The notes under the pieces were generated by a model that worked only from the letters and a program-made list of their open reading frames with translations, searched no databases and was not told the DNA's origin. From Bradyrhizobium jicamae (lineage in GTDB: Bacteria > Pseudomonadota > Alphaproteobacteria > Rhizobiales > Xanthobacteraceae): 64,000 nt of DNA. This document shows, piece after piece, positions 55,670-63,931 of this stretch (positions are counted from its first letter, which is position 1; each line of letters opens with the position of its first letter). The stretch covers positions 62,001 to 126,000 of the forward strand of contig NZ_JAFCKQ010000008.1 of assembly GCF_018130215.1 (NCBI RefSeq), read 5' to 3'. A program made the position numbers and the translations under genes.

Positions 55670-55940
55670 GGTGCAGAAACGGATTGCGGCGATGCTGAGA
55701 CAGGTGCGCAGAACGCGATGAGATTGAGACGAACTCAACGCGCAAAGGCATCTGCTTGATCAATGCCTGGGGAGATGGAAGTGATGGTGCCTAATCGCCA
55801 CGGTTGGAGTGGTCGCGATCATCGTCGTGACGTTTGCGCGGCTGATTTTCCCGGCAAGTCACCCGGTGGCACCGCAACGCGCGCGCCCGGGTCTTTCGTC
55901 ACCGGCGCGTCGCCGTCGACCGTTTTAGTTTGCGAGAAAC

Positions 55941-55954
55941 TTGACCCGCATCAA
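55941..55954. promoter_or_regulatory. FixK/FNR-type box
   Basis: TTGACCCGCATCAA, TTGA-N6-TCAA, centred about 61 bases upstream of the ATG at 56009. Confidence 0.65.
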
Positions 55955-56008
55955 TGCCGATGCGGCGCTCCGCCGATAAGGGGTTCTTTTTTCGTCGAGG
56001 GCCCGAAC

Positions 56009-56203
56009 ATGGCAGACAGAATGAGCTGGCGCCCTATCCTCTTCTCCTGTCCGAATACCGGCGACCGGGTTCAAGGGCTCCTGCCCGCAGATGCGACCGA
56101 GCTGGAGTCCGACGACTTGCACCCGATCTCGTGTGCGGCGTGCGAAGGCATCCATTTCTTCAATCCAAGAACGGGCGCAATCATCGGATCCAAGGGCAGT
56201 TAG
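56009..56203 (+). CDS. Small protein with a zinc-ribbon-like cysteine pattern
   Basis: 64 residues from ATG 56009 with GAGGG upstream: ADRMSWRPILFSCPNTGDRV, then a beta region and HPISCAACEGIHFFNPRTG. The C-P-N-T ... C-x2-C-x3-H spacing fits a small metal-binding or ribbon fold. Unknown function; a FixK box is about 55 bases upstream. Confidence 0.65.
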   Translation: MADRMSWRPILFSCPNTGDRVQGLLPADATELESDDLHPISCAACEGIHFFNPRTGAIIGSKGS

Positions 56204-56265
56204 GTTCACCGTCGCAGCCGGATCGCGCCCCTCGCTCCGGTCAGCGCGAATAGTCCGCGGGCCGG

Positions 56266-56279
56266 TTGACCCAAATCAA
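56266..56279. promoter_or_regulatory. FixK/FNR-type box upstream of phasin-like gene
   Basis: TTGACCCAAATCAA, TTGAC-N4-ATCAA, centred about 60 bases upstream of the ATG at 56333. Confidence 0.65.
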
Positions 56280-56332
56280 AACCTCGGACTGCCACCGTGG
56301 GACAAAGGGACTTCCAACGGAGGACCTTCAGC

Positions 56333-56695
56333 ATGACAGACCACAACGAAACCCATCCCGGCGCCGTCGCCGAAGCTATTCAGAGCTACGCGAAGCGGGC
56401 AATCTCAGTCCAATCGGACTTCTCCGAAAAGCTGATCGAGGCCAATCGGCACTGGCTGGAGAAAATCCAGATCGAGTCGAACGAGGGTTGGGATCTTTTC
56501 CGAAAGTTCAACTCAACGTCCTCGGTTGCCGAAAAGATCACGACCCTGCAGGACTGGATGAAGGGCTTCACAGCGCGCAGCGCCGAGGAGGCGACTTACG
56601 CGATCGAGACGGCGCGATCGCTGGGTACCATCGAACTCAACCTGTTTGTGCGGCGGCCCGGCGACGTCACCGACACCACGCAGAAGGCTGCCTGA
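56333..56695 (+). CDS. Phasin-like protein
   Basis: 120-residue, almost wholly helical protein of the phasin_2 type: AIQSYAKRAISVQSDFSEKL, HWLEKIQIESNEGWDLFRKF and WMKGFTARSAEEATYAIETA. Phasins coat polyhydroxyalkanoate granules, but short phasins with FixK control are also seen in this group. GGAGG at the start. The next small gene begins two bases after its stop. Confidence 0.75.
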   Translation: MTDHNETHPGAVAEAIQSYAKRAISVQSDFSEKLIEANRHWLEKIQIESNEGWDLFRKFNSTSSVAEKITTLQDWMKGFTARSAEEATYAIETARSLGTIELNLFVRRPGDVTDTTQKAA

Positions 56696-56696
56696 T

Positions 56697-56918
56697 TTGC
56701 CAGCCCGCGACGTCCGACCGCGCCTGGAGGCCGACGGCACTTGGGAGCGGATCGAGACCGCCCCCTTTGATCGCGACCTTGAGTTGGCCGTGATCGAGGG
56801 TAATGCTATTCACAAGCTCATCTTCCCTTGCCGCCGTGTCCTCGGCGGCTGGGTGAAGGCGGGGCTCACCGACCGAATTAGTGTGCAACCCACCCACTGG
56901 CGCGCCTGGGTCAACTAG
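56697..56918 (+). CDS. Small protein of the W-x-APFD family, copy 2
   Basis: 73 residues from TTG 56697, the first possible start after the phasin stop; the start is uncertain. TWERIETAPFDRDLELAVIE, LIFPCRRVLGGWVKAG and QPTHWRAWVN match the gene at 45492. Function unknown. Coupled to the phasin-like gene. Confidence 0.6.
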   Translation: MPARDVRPRLEADGTWERIETAPFDRDLELAVIEGNAIHKLIFPCRRVLGGWVKAGLTDRISVQPTHWRAWVN

Positions 56919-57031
56919 ATCCGGCGCCTTCGATCATGGTTTGGCCGTCGCCGATACGCGCTTACCAGCCCGTGGCTTCATGCTTTCAAACGATATAGTG
57001 TCGATCGAAAGTGAGCACCTTCCGGGGCAAT

Positions 57032-58462
57032 ATGTCCGACCGCATCTGGTACCGCTATGCCACTGCCGCAGCAGCGGCCGCGCTTGTATTCGTGCTGCGT
57101 GCGGCACTCGATCACTATTTCGAAGACCGGACATTCACGATTATCTACGTTCCGGTCGTGCTTTTTGCCGCGTTTGCCGGAGGCCGCGGTCCGGCGATCC
57201 TCGCTACGCTGCTTTGCCTCGGCATGAGCGCCAGGTTCCTCGGCCCAAGCCTCACCACGGATCCCGCAAACATGATCGACATCGCGTGTTTTGCGATACT
57301 CGGTCCGATCCTTGGCTTCATGGGCGATCGACTATTGAGGGAAACCACGCAGGCGCGGGATCGCCAGGCTCATCTGCAATCGATCCTGGATACAGTGCCT
57401 GACGCCATGATCGTGATTGACGATCACGGCATCATTCGCTCGTTCAGTGCGACCGCAGAGCGCTTGTTCGGCTGGTCAACGGACCAGGTGGTCGGAAAGA
57501 ACGTATCCAACCTGATGCCGCAACCCTACCGCGGCGAGCATGACCGATACCTCGAACGCTATCTGGGTACCGGCGAGCGGCGCATCATTGGCATTGGTCG
57601 CATCGTGGTCGGCGAGCGGAGTGACGGTTCGACCTTCCCGATGGAGCTCGCTGTCGGCGAGGCAAAAGTGCGCGGCGAGCGCTTTTTCACCGGGTTTGTC
57701 CGCGATCTTACCGAGCGTCGCGCGCAAGAGCGGCGGCTTCAGGAACTGCAGTCCGAGCTGGTCCACGTGTCGCGATTGACCGCCATGGGCGAGATGGCAT
57801 CCTCCATCGCCCACGAGATCAACCAGCCGCTTTCGGCGATCACCAACTACATGCGTGGCGCAAAGGCGCTGCTCGCGTCAGAGAAGCCCGATGCCGGACG
57901 AATAGATGATGCGCTCGAGCGTTCCGCGCAGCAGGCTCTGCGGGCCGGCGACATCATCAAGCGACTGCGCGAATTTGTTGCCAAGGGCGAGACACAGCAC
58001 ACTCTGGAGAGTCCCGTTACGTTGCTCGAAGAGGCCGTAGCGCTCGCGCTTCTTGGCGCCAAGGAGCAGGGCGTCCGGGTGGCAATCCGAAGCGATCGGG
58101 ATATTCCCGCGATTATCGTCGACAAGATCCAAATCCAGCAGGTGATCCTGAACCTGGTCAGGAATGCGATCGAGGCGATGACCCCCGGCCCCCGCCGCGA
58201 ATTGACCGTCGGCGTCACCAAGGCCGTTGGTGTTGTGACATTCACCGTCGCCGATACGGGCCCCGGCATCAGTCCCGACATCGCGGATCGATTGTTCCAG
58301 CCATTTGTCACAACCAAGGAGCATGGCATGGGCGTCGGGCTGTCGATCTGCCGGACGATCATCGAATCACATGGCGGTCGTATCGATGCGCTGGCTAACG
58401 CCGGCGGCGGCACAATCTTTCAGTTTACCCTTCCCTTTGCGGAGGCCGGAGAAGAGGCATGA
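57032..58462 (+). CDS. fixL: Oxygen-sensing histidine kinase FixL
   Basis: 476 residues from ATG 57032 (GTG at 57011 is an alternative). N-terminal membrane segments, then a heme-binding PAS domain: His170 in [11 protein letters not shown] and, 20 residues on, the arginine of [12 protein letters not shown], corresponding to the heme ligand and distal Arg of Bradyrhizobium FixL. HisKA with phospho-acceptor His261 ([14 protein letters not shown]) and HATPase_c motifs LVRNAIEAM and [18 protein letters not shown]. At low O2 it phosphorylates FixJ. Confidence 0.96.
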   Translation: MSDRIWYRYATAAAAAALVFVLRAALDHYFEDRTFTIIYVPVVLFAAFAGGRGPAILATLLCLGMSARFLGPSLTTDPANMIDIACFAILGPILGFMGDRLLRETTQARDRQAHLQSILDTVPDAMIVIDDHGIIRSFSATAERLFGWSTDQVVGKNVSNLMPQPYRGEHDRYLERYLGTGERRIIGIGRIVVGERSDGSTFPMELAVGEAKVRGERFFTGFVRDLTERRAQERRLQELQSELVHVSRLTAMGEMASSIAHEINQPLSAITNYMRGAKALLASEKPDAGRIDDALERSAQQALRAGDIIKRLREFVAKGETQHTLESPVTLLEEAVALALLGAKEQGVRVAIRSDRDIPAIIVDKIQIQQVILNLVRNAIEAMTPGPRRELTVGVTKAVGVVTFTVADTGPGISPDIADRLFQPFVTTKEHGMGVGLSICRTIIESHGGRIDALANAGGGTIFQFTLPFAEAGEEA

Positions 58463-59067
58463 CTGCGCGGCACACGATCCTGGTGATCGACGATGACCCG
58501 GCGATGCGGGATTCGCTCGCTTTCCTGCTCGACGTCAACGGCTTTGCCGTGACAACCCATGAAACTGCAACCGAGTTCCTGCATCATCTCGATGATGGCG
58601 CGATCGATTGCATCGTGTCAGATATCCGCATGCCCGGCATGAGCGGCCTCGAACTGGTCCGCAGGCTCAAGGCCGACGCGGTGAAGACCCCCGTCATCCT
58701 GATGACCGGTCATGGCGACGTCGCTCTCGCGGTTGAAGCCATGAAGGCCGGCGCGGTCGACTTCATCGAAAAGCCGTTCGACGACGAGGCGCTGCTACGC
58801 GCGATCCGGGAGGCCCTGCAGGGGCGATCGGCAAAGCCAGCCGACGATACGGCCAAGCGCGAGGCCGAAGCTCGTCTGGCCGAATTGTCGCCGCGCGAGC
58901 GTGACGTCCTGCGGGGGTTGGTCGCAGGAAAAATCAACAAGGTGATCGCACATGACCTGGGCATCAGCCCGCGCACGGTTGAGGTCTATCGTGCAAACCT
59001 GATGGTCAAAACCGACGTCCGCAGCATGTCGGAGTTGATGCGGCTTGCGATCGCCGCGGGGCTATAG
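58459..59067 (+). CDS. fixJ: Response regulator FixJ
   Basis: 202 residues. Receiver domain with [10 protein letters not shown] and phospho-acceptor Asp about residue 54 in [13 protein letters not shown], plus [21 protein letters not shown]-terminal Lux[24 protein letters not shown]. Overlaps fixL by four bases. FixJ normally activates fixK, but fixK is not in this window. Confidence 0.95.
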   Translation: MTARHTILVIDDDPAMRDSLAFLLDVNGFAVTTHETATEFLHHLDDGAIDCIVSDIRMPGMSGLELVRRLKADAVKTPVILMTGHGDVALAVEAMKAGAVDFIEKPFDDEALLRAIREALQGRSAKPADDTAKREAEARLAELSPRERDVLRGLVAGKINKVIAHDLGISPRTVEVYRANLMVKTDVRSMSELMRLAIAAGL

Positions 59068-59096
59068 GGGATCGGCAGAGCAGACGGCACGCATCC

Positions 59097-59290
59097 CTAC
59101 CGCGTCGTTGCCGTCACGCCGCTTTGATTCGGGCCGGATCGAAGCAGTATCTCGACGGCATCAGTTGCCGGAAGACGAAGGTCGAGCACCACACCGACGA
59201 CGCCGTGATCGGTCGGATCGATCGTCGCGGCGGCTCCAAGTTCGCGCGACATTCAGCATCATGATGTTCTCGGTCAGCACCTGGCCGGAG
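59097..59290 (-). pseudogene. Possible receiver-domain remnant downstream of fixJ
   Basis: In one frame VLTENIMMLNVAR, and after a one-base shift RELGAAATIDPTDHGVVGVV then LDLRLPATDAVEILLRSG, resembling a single-domain receiver (VVLDLRLP with the phospho-acceptor Asp). No intact start or full domain exists. Convergent with fixJ. Confidence 0.35.
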
Positions 59291-59319
59291 CGCGCCCGTA
59301 CGAGATGAAAACACCCGCT

Positions 59320-59796
59320 CTAGGCCAAACGTAGACATCGCACAGTCTCGCAGGGAACAAGCGGTGGCGCCTGCCGCTTCGTGCAGCGCGCCAAAGCTCG
59401 CATGATGTCCTCGCGAGCAATAATACCGACCAGCTGGTGATACTTGTCAATCACCGGCAGGCTCTTCAGGCGATGAGACACCATCAAGTGGAGAACCCGC
59501 TGCAAGTTCGTGTCCGGCTCGACTGCGATCACGTCGCATGACATGATCTCATCGACCGTTGTTCCCATGCGGTCGTCATAGTGCGGTAACATTTGATCGG
59601 GCGTGAAGGCGAACACCTTCAAGGCGTCCAATTTGGTGACAAAACCAACCACGACATCGTCACGGAGCACCGGATAGGCGTCATAATCGTCGCTGGCGAA
59701 CAGCCGATACAGATCCCCAACGGTCATTTCGGGAGCAACGCTCCGTGCTGACCTCGTCATGTTGTCCGCCACCGTTTCCTGGAGAAATTCGTACAT
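59320..59796 (-). CDS. CBS-domain protein
   Basis: 158 residues with two CBS motifs: VTVADNMTRSARSVAPEMTV-like start, DYDAYPVLRDDVVVGFVTKL, and HRLKSLPVIDKYHQLVGIIA. A single Bateman module, likely binding adenosine ligands. Divergent from the small gene at 60065 with a FixK box between. Confidence 0.85.
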   Translation of the reverse strand: MYEFLQETVADNMTRSARSVAPEMTVGDLYRLFASDDYDAYPVLRDDVVVGFVTKLDALKVFAFTPDQMLPHYDDRMGTTVDEIMSCDVIAVEPDTNLQRVLHLMVSHRLKSLPVIDKYHQLVGIIAREDIMRALARCTKRQAPPLVPCETVRCLRLA

Positions 59797-59934
59797 TGGT
59801 GATCCCTCGGATGGAAGTTTGCTCGACGGGCGACGTCGCGTTCATGACACGCCCCTAGTCGTCATGCAGCCCGCTTGATGTTGATCCGCTTGCTGCTTGC
59901 AAAAGCAAGACTAGCCGGGAACGGCGGGCAGGCG

Positions 59935-59948
59935 TTGACCAAAATCAA
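59935..59948. promoter_or_regulatory. FixK/FNR-type box
   Basis: TTGACCAAAATCAA, TTGAC-N4-ATCAA. It lies about 139 bases upstream of the CBS gene (minus) and 117 bases upstream of 60065 (plus), so the target is ambiguous. Confidence 0.6.
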
Positions 59949-60064
59949 ACCGAGTCCGCTGTCACCCCACCGTGAAGGCGAGCGGGAGATTGCTTTAGGA
60001 GAACTCCGGAATTGGTCGGCGCGGTCAACTCTGGCAGCCTGCTTCTGCCGACAGGAGGACCGCC

Positions 60065-60316
60065 ATGAGACCGCGACTTGCCCTTCTCTTCGTGGGCAGC
60101 GCGATTCTGGCGATCCCACTCGCTCTATTCTATAGTTGCTATCTCCCAGACGTTCTGCCCTTTGCCTCCACCGATACGCGCTGGTTCTGGCGACTTGACG
60201 CCGCCTTCGTCGTCTCCACGATCACCTGGACGGTGGCATTTGTGTCGGCGGCAGCGGGGTTGGCATTGCTGCTGCTGACCGTTACGCGCCGCTCCCCCAA
60301 ATTTGAGGGGCGTTAG
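60065..60316 (+). CDS. Small two-span membrane protein
   Basis: 83 residues with AGGAGG before the ATG. Helix one about residues 5-24 (LALLFVGSAILAIPLALFYS), helix two about 47-70 (AAFVVSTITWTVAFVSAAAG), ending in a basic tail. Unknown function; probably a membrane component expressed with the FixK island. Confidence 0.6.
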   Translation: MRPRLALLFVGSAILAIPLALFYSCYLPDVLPFASTDTRWFWRLDAAFVVSTITWTVAFVSAAAGLALLLLTVTRRSPKFEGR

Positions 60317-60387
60317 ACTGGTACTCAAGAGTGGATCTGGCGGGGACAACCCTTGATCCAGATCTCACAAGCATTCCGACGCTGATA

Positions 60388-60413
60388 CCGCCAAAGGTTT
60401 GGACCTTTGGCGG
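60388..60413. repeat. Perfect inverted repeat (11-base arms, 4-base loop)
   Basis: Arms CCGCCAAAGGT and ACCTTTGGCGG around TTGG. It lies 75 bases after the stop at 60316 in a stretch (60317-60585) with no gene. Stable as DNA or RNA; no T-run follows, so it is not a standard terminator. Confidence 0.7.
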
Positions 60414-60585
60414 ATATTGGCGAGCGTTCTGCTCGGTGCTTTCGGCTAGATTGCGTTGGTTCGTTCCGCGCCACCCAATGACCCTCGACGCCGTTTTTCG
60501 ATCGAGGTTTGACGACTTCACCGGCCCCTAAGCTTGGCGCTTGGTCGACCAAGGTGCAAACCGATCCGGTTGATAGCCACGCCGT

Positions 60586-60966
60586 TCAATCGAGATGAAA
60601 GCGCTTGCGAGCCAGCGCCACGATTTCTCTATCCGTGGAATGATCAATCGGCTCCAATTCCAGAGAGAGCTCGGGTTTCACCGCTTTCAGATAGTGCATC
60701 AGTTCGATCTTCTCGGTGCCCGGCCCCAGAATGAGCAGGTCCATGCAACCTTCGAGGCACTCGCTGACGTTGGCTAAGAATGCGGCGTCCTGCTGTACCG
60801 GACTGGCGCCGATCTCATTGGGCTTGTGCCTGAGGTGCCGTGCCGACAATCGTGCCCGCACCGACCTGGCGTGGACACCTGTCACGCCGACCGAAAAAAT
60901 CTTGGCCCCGAGATGGTCGATCCAGACGACGGCATGCGCGTGGACCGGACCAGCAGTGTCGCTCAT
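60586..60966 (-). CDS. eRF1/BaeRF-like small protein
   Basis: 126 residues: HAHAVVWIDHLGAKIFSVGV, LSARHLRHKPNEIG and CMDLLILGPGTEKIELMHYL resemble the C-terminal eRF1-type (BaeRF) domain of proteins annotated as host attachment or translation-associated in Bradyrhizobium. The NIKS and GGQ motifs are absent. Starts three bases after the CBS gene, same operon. Confidence 0.6.
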   Translation of the reverse strand: MSDTAGPVHAHAVVWIDHLGAKIFSVGVTGVHARSVRARLSARHLRHKPNEIGASPVQQDAAFLANVSECLEGCMDLLILGPGTEKIELMHYLKAVKPELSLELEPIDHSTDREIVALARKRFHLD

Positions 60967-60969
60967 GAA

Positions 60970-61446
60970 TTAAGCTCCGATTTTCTCGCTATCGGCCTGC
61001 GCGCGGAGGCGGGCCGCCAATGCTGCCAGCAGCTCTCTGCGGCTAACAATTCCGACAATCCCGCCCGCGCTGACCACGAAAACCTGGGCAATCTTGTAGA
61101 TGTCCATCTGGGCGACGACTTCATTGACCGAGGCATCGACGCCAACCGTGATCAAAACGGGACTCATGAGGGACCCGACCTGCAACGTGTGCATGCGGGC
61201 GCGTTCGGGACTGTTCTCGTCAGAACCGAGCAGCGATTCCAGCCAGTTTCCCGATGGCGGACTGACGCCGAGTTCATCGCGGTGGAGGAAATCGCCCTCC
61301 GAAACCACACCGACAAGCTCGCCGTCGCCACCGATGACGGGCAAGCCGCGCTGATCTGTTTCCAGCAGCAAGTGGACCGCGTCGAGTACACTGGCGTTTG
61401 TCCTGATGGTCGCAAACGAGGTCCGCATCACATCAGTGGCGAGCAT
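60970..61446 (-). CDS. CBS-domain protein
   Basis: 158 residues from ATG 61446 with GGGAG upstream. Two CBS motifs: TDQRGLPVIGGDGELVGVVS and KIAQVFVVSAGGIVGIVSRR. Divergent from the universal stress gene and preceded by a FixK box; followed by the BaeRF-like gene. Confidence 0.85.
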   Translation of the reverse strand: MLATDVMRTSFATIRTNASVLDAVHLLLETDQRGLPVIGGDGELVGVVSEGDFLHRDELGVSPPSGNWLESLLGSDENSPERARMHTLQVGSLMSPVLITVGVDASVNEVVAQMDIYKIAQVFVVSAGGIVGIVSRRELLAALAARLRAQADSEKIGA

Positions 61447-61520
61447 GATCGTCTCCCGGTTCCGCACATGTGCTGTCCGCCATTGACCATCAGCATCATC
61501 AGAAACACGCAGGCGGCGGA

Positions 61521-61534
61521 TTGATCTGCGTCAA
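61521..61534. promoter_or_regulatory. FixK/FNR-type box in CBS/USP divergent promoter
   Basis: TTGATCTGCGTCAA, TTGA-N6-TCAA, 75 bases upstream of the CBS start and 91 bases upstream of the USP start. Confidence 0.65.
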
Positions 61535-61624
61535 GCGAAATTCGCGATCGCACATGAGATGGATCAAAACTGACCTCGTGCCTTCCTGCTTTTATGGAGT
61601 GGTCACCTGCGAAGGAGAGCTCCG

Positions 61625-62461
61625 ATGTTCAAGAACATACTGGTCCATATCCCCACCGAGCGATTGGCGCGTCCGGCAGTGGACGGCTCAATCACGCTCG
61701 CGATGAGCACGGGTGCGCATCTCGACGCCACGGCAATCGGCTACGAGTCAACGAATGTGCCGTTCGTCGCCGAGGGCGGTGCGGCGGTCGCGGCGATCTT
61801 CGAGGTCGAGCGCGAACGGGCTCAAGAGCGAGCCGAAGCGGCGATTCGAGTGTTTGAGACAGAGGCTCGCAATGCGGACATCTCCTATACGACGCGCGCC
61901 GCGACCGCCATCCCCGCCGAGGCGCGGGCGATTCTCTGCGCCGGGGCGCGACTGCATGATCTGACGGTCATGACCCAGCCGGACGCCGACCACGACAGCT
62001 ATGACAACGTCATGCCGCGGGAGGTCCTGTTTCAGGCCGGCGGCCCCGTGCTGTTTTTCCCCTACACGTTCCGCGGCGCATTCTCGGCGAAGCGGATCGG
62101 CATTTGTTGGGATGGTAGCCGGTTGGCAGCGCGCGCCCTGCACGATGCGATGCCGTTGCTGCAAAATGCCGATGCCCTCACCGTGATCTCGATCACCAGT
62201 TCGGAGTGGACCTTGCCCGAAAGCTCGACCGACTACCTGTTGCGGTACCTGGCTCAGTCCGGTCTGCCCGCACGGGTCGCCTCGTTCCCCTCGGCCCGGT
62301 CGGAGATCCAACCTGCGATTCTGTCGATCGCGGCAGACGAAAGCCTGGATCTGCTGGTAATGGGCGGATATGGCCACTCCCGGCTGCAAGAAACGCTGCT
62401 CGGCGGCGTCACGCGCGACATGCTTCAGGCAATGACAGTTCCAGTCCTGATGTCGCACTGA
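61625..62461 (+). CDS. Universal stress protein family
   Basis: 278-residue UspA-type protein, probably tandem domains. N-terminus MFKNILVHIPTERLARPAVD; C-terminal domain has RIGICWDGSRLAARALHDAM and the ATP-binding LLVMGGYGHSRLQETLLGGV (G-2x-G-9x-G-S/T pattern). Often microaerobically induced. ATG with GGAGAG nearby. The following cytochrome gene starts 14 bases after the stop. Confidence 0.9.
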   Translation: MFKNILVHIPTERLARPAVDGSITLAMSTGAHLDATAIGYESTNVPFVAEGGAAVAAIFEVERERAQERAEAAIRVFETEARNADISYTTRAATAIPAEARAILCAGARLHDLTVMTQPDADHDSYDNVMPREVLFQAGGPVLFFPYTFRGAFSAKRIGICWDGSRLAARALHDAMPLLQNADALTVISITSSEWTLPESSTDYLLRYLAQSGLPARVASFPSARSEIQPAILSIAADESLDLLVMGGYGHSRLQETLLGGVTRDMLQAMTVPVLMSH

Positions 62462-62475
62462 GGAAGTGGCTGCCA

Positions 62476-62832
62476 ATGGGGCGTGCAAGCTCATTTATTC
62501 TCGGAGCCGGCCGTTGCCTGACGGGTGCGCTCGTGCTGGGTGCGGCGTTGACGACCGACGCAAACGCCGATCAGGAGCAAGGTCGACGGCTCGCTCGCCT
62601 CTATTGCGCCCGCTGTCATTCGATTGACAAGATCAGCCGAAGCCCGCTGAAACTCGCCCCCCCATTCCGAACACTGCACGAGCGTTATCCGGTTGAGACG
62701 CTCCAGGAGGCGCTCGCGGAGGGTATCGTCACCGGTCACCCGTCCATGCCCGAGTTCAGCTTCGAGGCGGATCAAGTCAACGATTTCATCCTGTTCCTGA
62801 AGTCGCTGGAGGATGGCAGGGTCGACCGTTGA
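62476..62832 (+). CDS. Small monoheme c-type cytochrome
   Basis: 118 residues with a signal peptide (about residues 1-30, ending near TDANADQ) and heme motif CARCHS. MPEFSF contains the likely axial Met. A periplasmic cytochrome resembling class I c cytochromes, likely an electron carrier or donor for microaerobic respiration. Start at 62476 has GAGGA about 10 bases upstream. Overlaps the next FixK box at its stop codon. Confidence 0.8.
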   Translation: MGRASSFILGAGRCLTGALVLGAALTTDANADQEQGRRLARLYCARCHSIDKISRSPLKLAPPFRTLHERYPVETLQEALAEGIVTGHPSMPEFSFEADQVNDFILFLKSLEDGRVDR

Positions 62833-62842
62833 GCCAGGTCAA
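62829..62842. promoter_or_regulatory. FixK/FNR-type box upstream of CBS-BON gene
   Basis: TTGAGCCAGGTCAA, identical to the box at 45420. It overlaps the stop of the cytochrome gene and is centred about 58 bases upstream of the ATG at 62894. Confidence 0.7.
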
Positions 62843-62893
62843 TGTGCCGCGCAAACCGATGGCTATCATTCGTCCTCAAACGGGAGGTTCGAC

Positions 62894-63616
62894 ATGCGTG
62901 CTCACCAGATCATGACAAAACACGTCATCGGTGTCACCCCCCATACAACCGTCCAGGATGCGGCCAACATTATGTTGCGCTGCCATGTCAGCGGTCTACC
63001 GGTGCTTGATGAAAACGGCGTGCTCAGAGGGATGGTGTCCGAAGGTGATCTTCTCCGGCGTGTGGAAATCGGCACAGGACGAAAGCGATCGGCCTGGCTC
63101 GAGCTTCTCACCGGCATCGGCCGCGCGGCCGACGATTTCGTCCATGAACGTGGTCGCAAGGTCGAAGACGTGATGGCAACGAACCCGATTACGGTCGACG
63201 AGCAGGCGCCGCTCGACGAAGTCGTTCACCTGATGGAGGTGCATGCCGTAAAGCGTTTGCCGGTCATGAGCGGCCGTGCCATGGTCGGAATCGTCTCGCG
63301 TGCCGACATCCTGCGAGCGGTCGCATCAATGGCGCGCGAGATTCCGGACCCCACTGCGGACGACAATCACATCCGCGAGCGCATCAAGCGACAGATAAAC
63401 ATGACGGCCTGGCGCCCCGCCGGATTCCAGGTCTGGGTCCGCAACGGGATCGTACATCTACACGGCCTGATTTTCGATGATCGCACGCGCCAGGCTACGA
63501 TCGTACTGGTCGAGAATGTTCCCGGCGTGAAGGAAGTTCACGATCATCTGTGTTTCGTTGACGGCTACTCCGGCTACTATGTGGAGTCGCCCGAAGACGT
63601 CCAGGCTGTGAGTTAG
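62894..63616 (+). CDS. CBS-domain pair with BON domain, copy 2
   Basis: 240 residues from ATG 62894 with GGGAGG upstream. MRAHQIMTKHVIGVTPHTTV matches copy 1 at 55568; CBS motifs CHVSGLPVLDENGVLRGMVS and AVKRLPVMSGRAMVGIVSRA, then BON GIVHLHGLIFDDRTRQATIV and VKEVHDHLCFVDGYSGYYVE. Same domain order as copy 1, so they are recent paralogues or parts of one regulon. Confidence 0.87.
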   Translation: MRAHQIMTKHVIGVTPHTTVQDAANIMLRCHVSGLPVLDENGVLRGMVSEGDLLRRVEIGTGRKRSAWLELLTGIGRAADDFVHERGRKVEDVMATNPITVDEQAPLDEVVHLMEVHAVKRLPVMSGRAMVGIVSRADILRAVASMAREIPDPTADDNHIRERIKRQINMTAWRPAGFQVWVRNGIVHLHGLIFDDRTRQATIVLVENVPGVKEVHDHLCFVDGYSGYYVESPEDVQAVS

Positions 63617-63685
63617 TGACATGTGAGGCCACTCTGTCAGGTCGGAAAACGCGCTCCGGGAACGGTGCGCTGGGGAGAAGCGTCC

Positions 63686-63931
63686 ATGGATGAAATCACC
63701 CATTTCGTTGCGGTACCGTACGACCTGAGCGACCAACGACTCGTCGCGGGTCAACAGCTCAAGTGCGCCACCCCTTCCGCAGCGATCGAGCACGCCAAGC
63801 ACTTTTGGAAGACATTCGGCCACACTGGTGCCGTCGCAGTTGTCCGCACGGGGTATCCAGAACCCAAAACGACGGTGCTTAGGACGTTTGGCATGGTCCC
63901 TTCGTACGAAGACCTACGTACAATTACTTAG
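63686..63931 (+). CDS. Small conserved hypothetical protein
   Basis: 81 residues from ATG 63686 with GGGGAG upstream. MDEITHFVAVPYDLSDQRLV begins a short alpha/beta fold, and HAKHFWKTFGHTGAVAVVRT follows. Ends LRTFGMVPSYEDLRTIT. Unknown function. Downstream 63932-64000 shows nothing. Confidence 0.6.
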   Translation: MDEITHFVAVPYDLSDQRLVAGQQLKCATPSAAIEHAKHFWKTFGHTGAVAVVRTGYPEPKTTVLRTFGMVPSYEDLRTIT

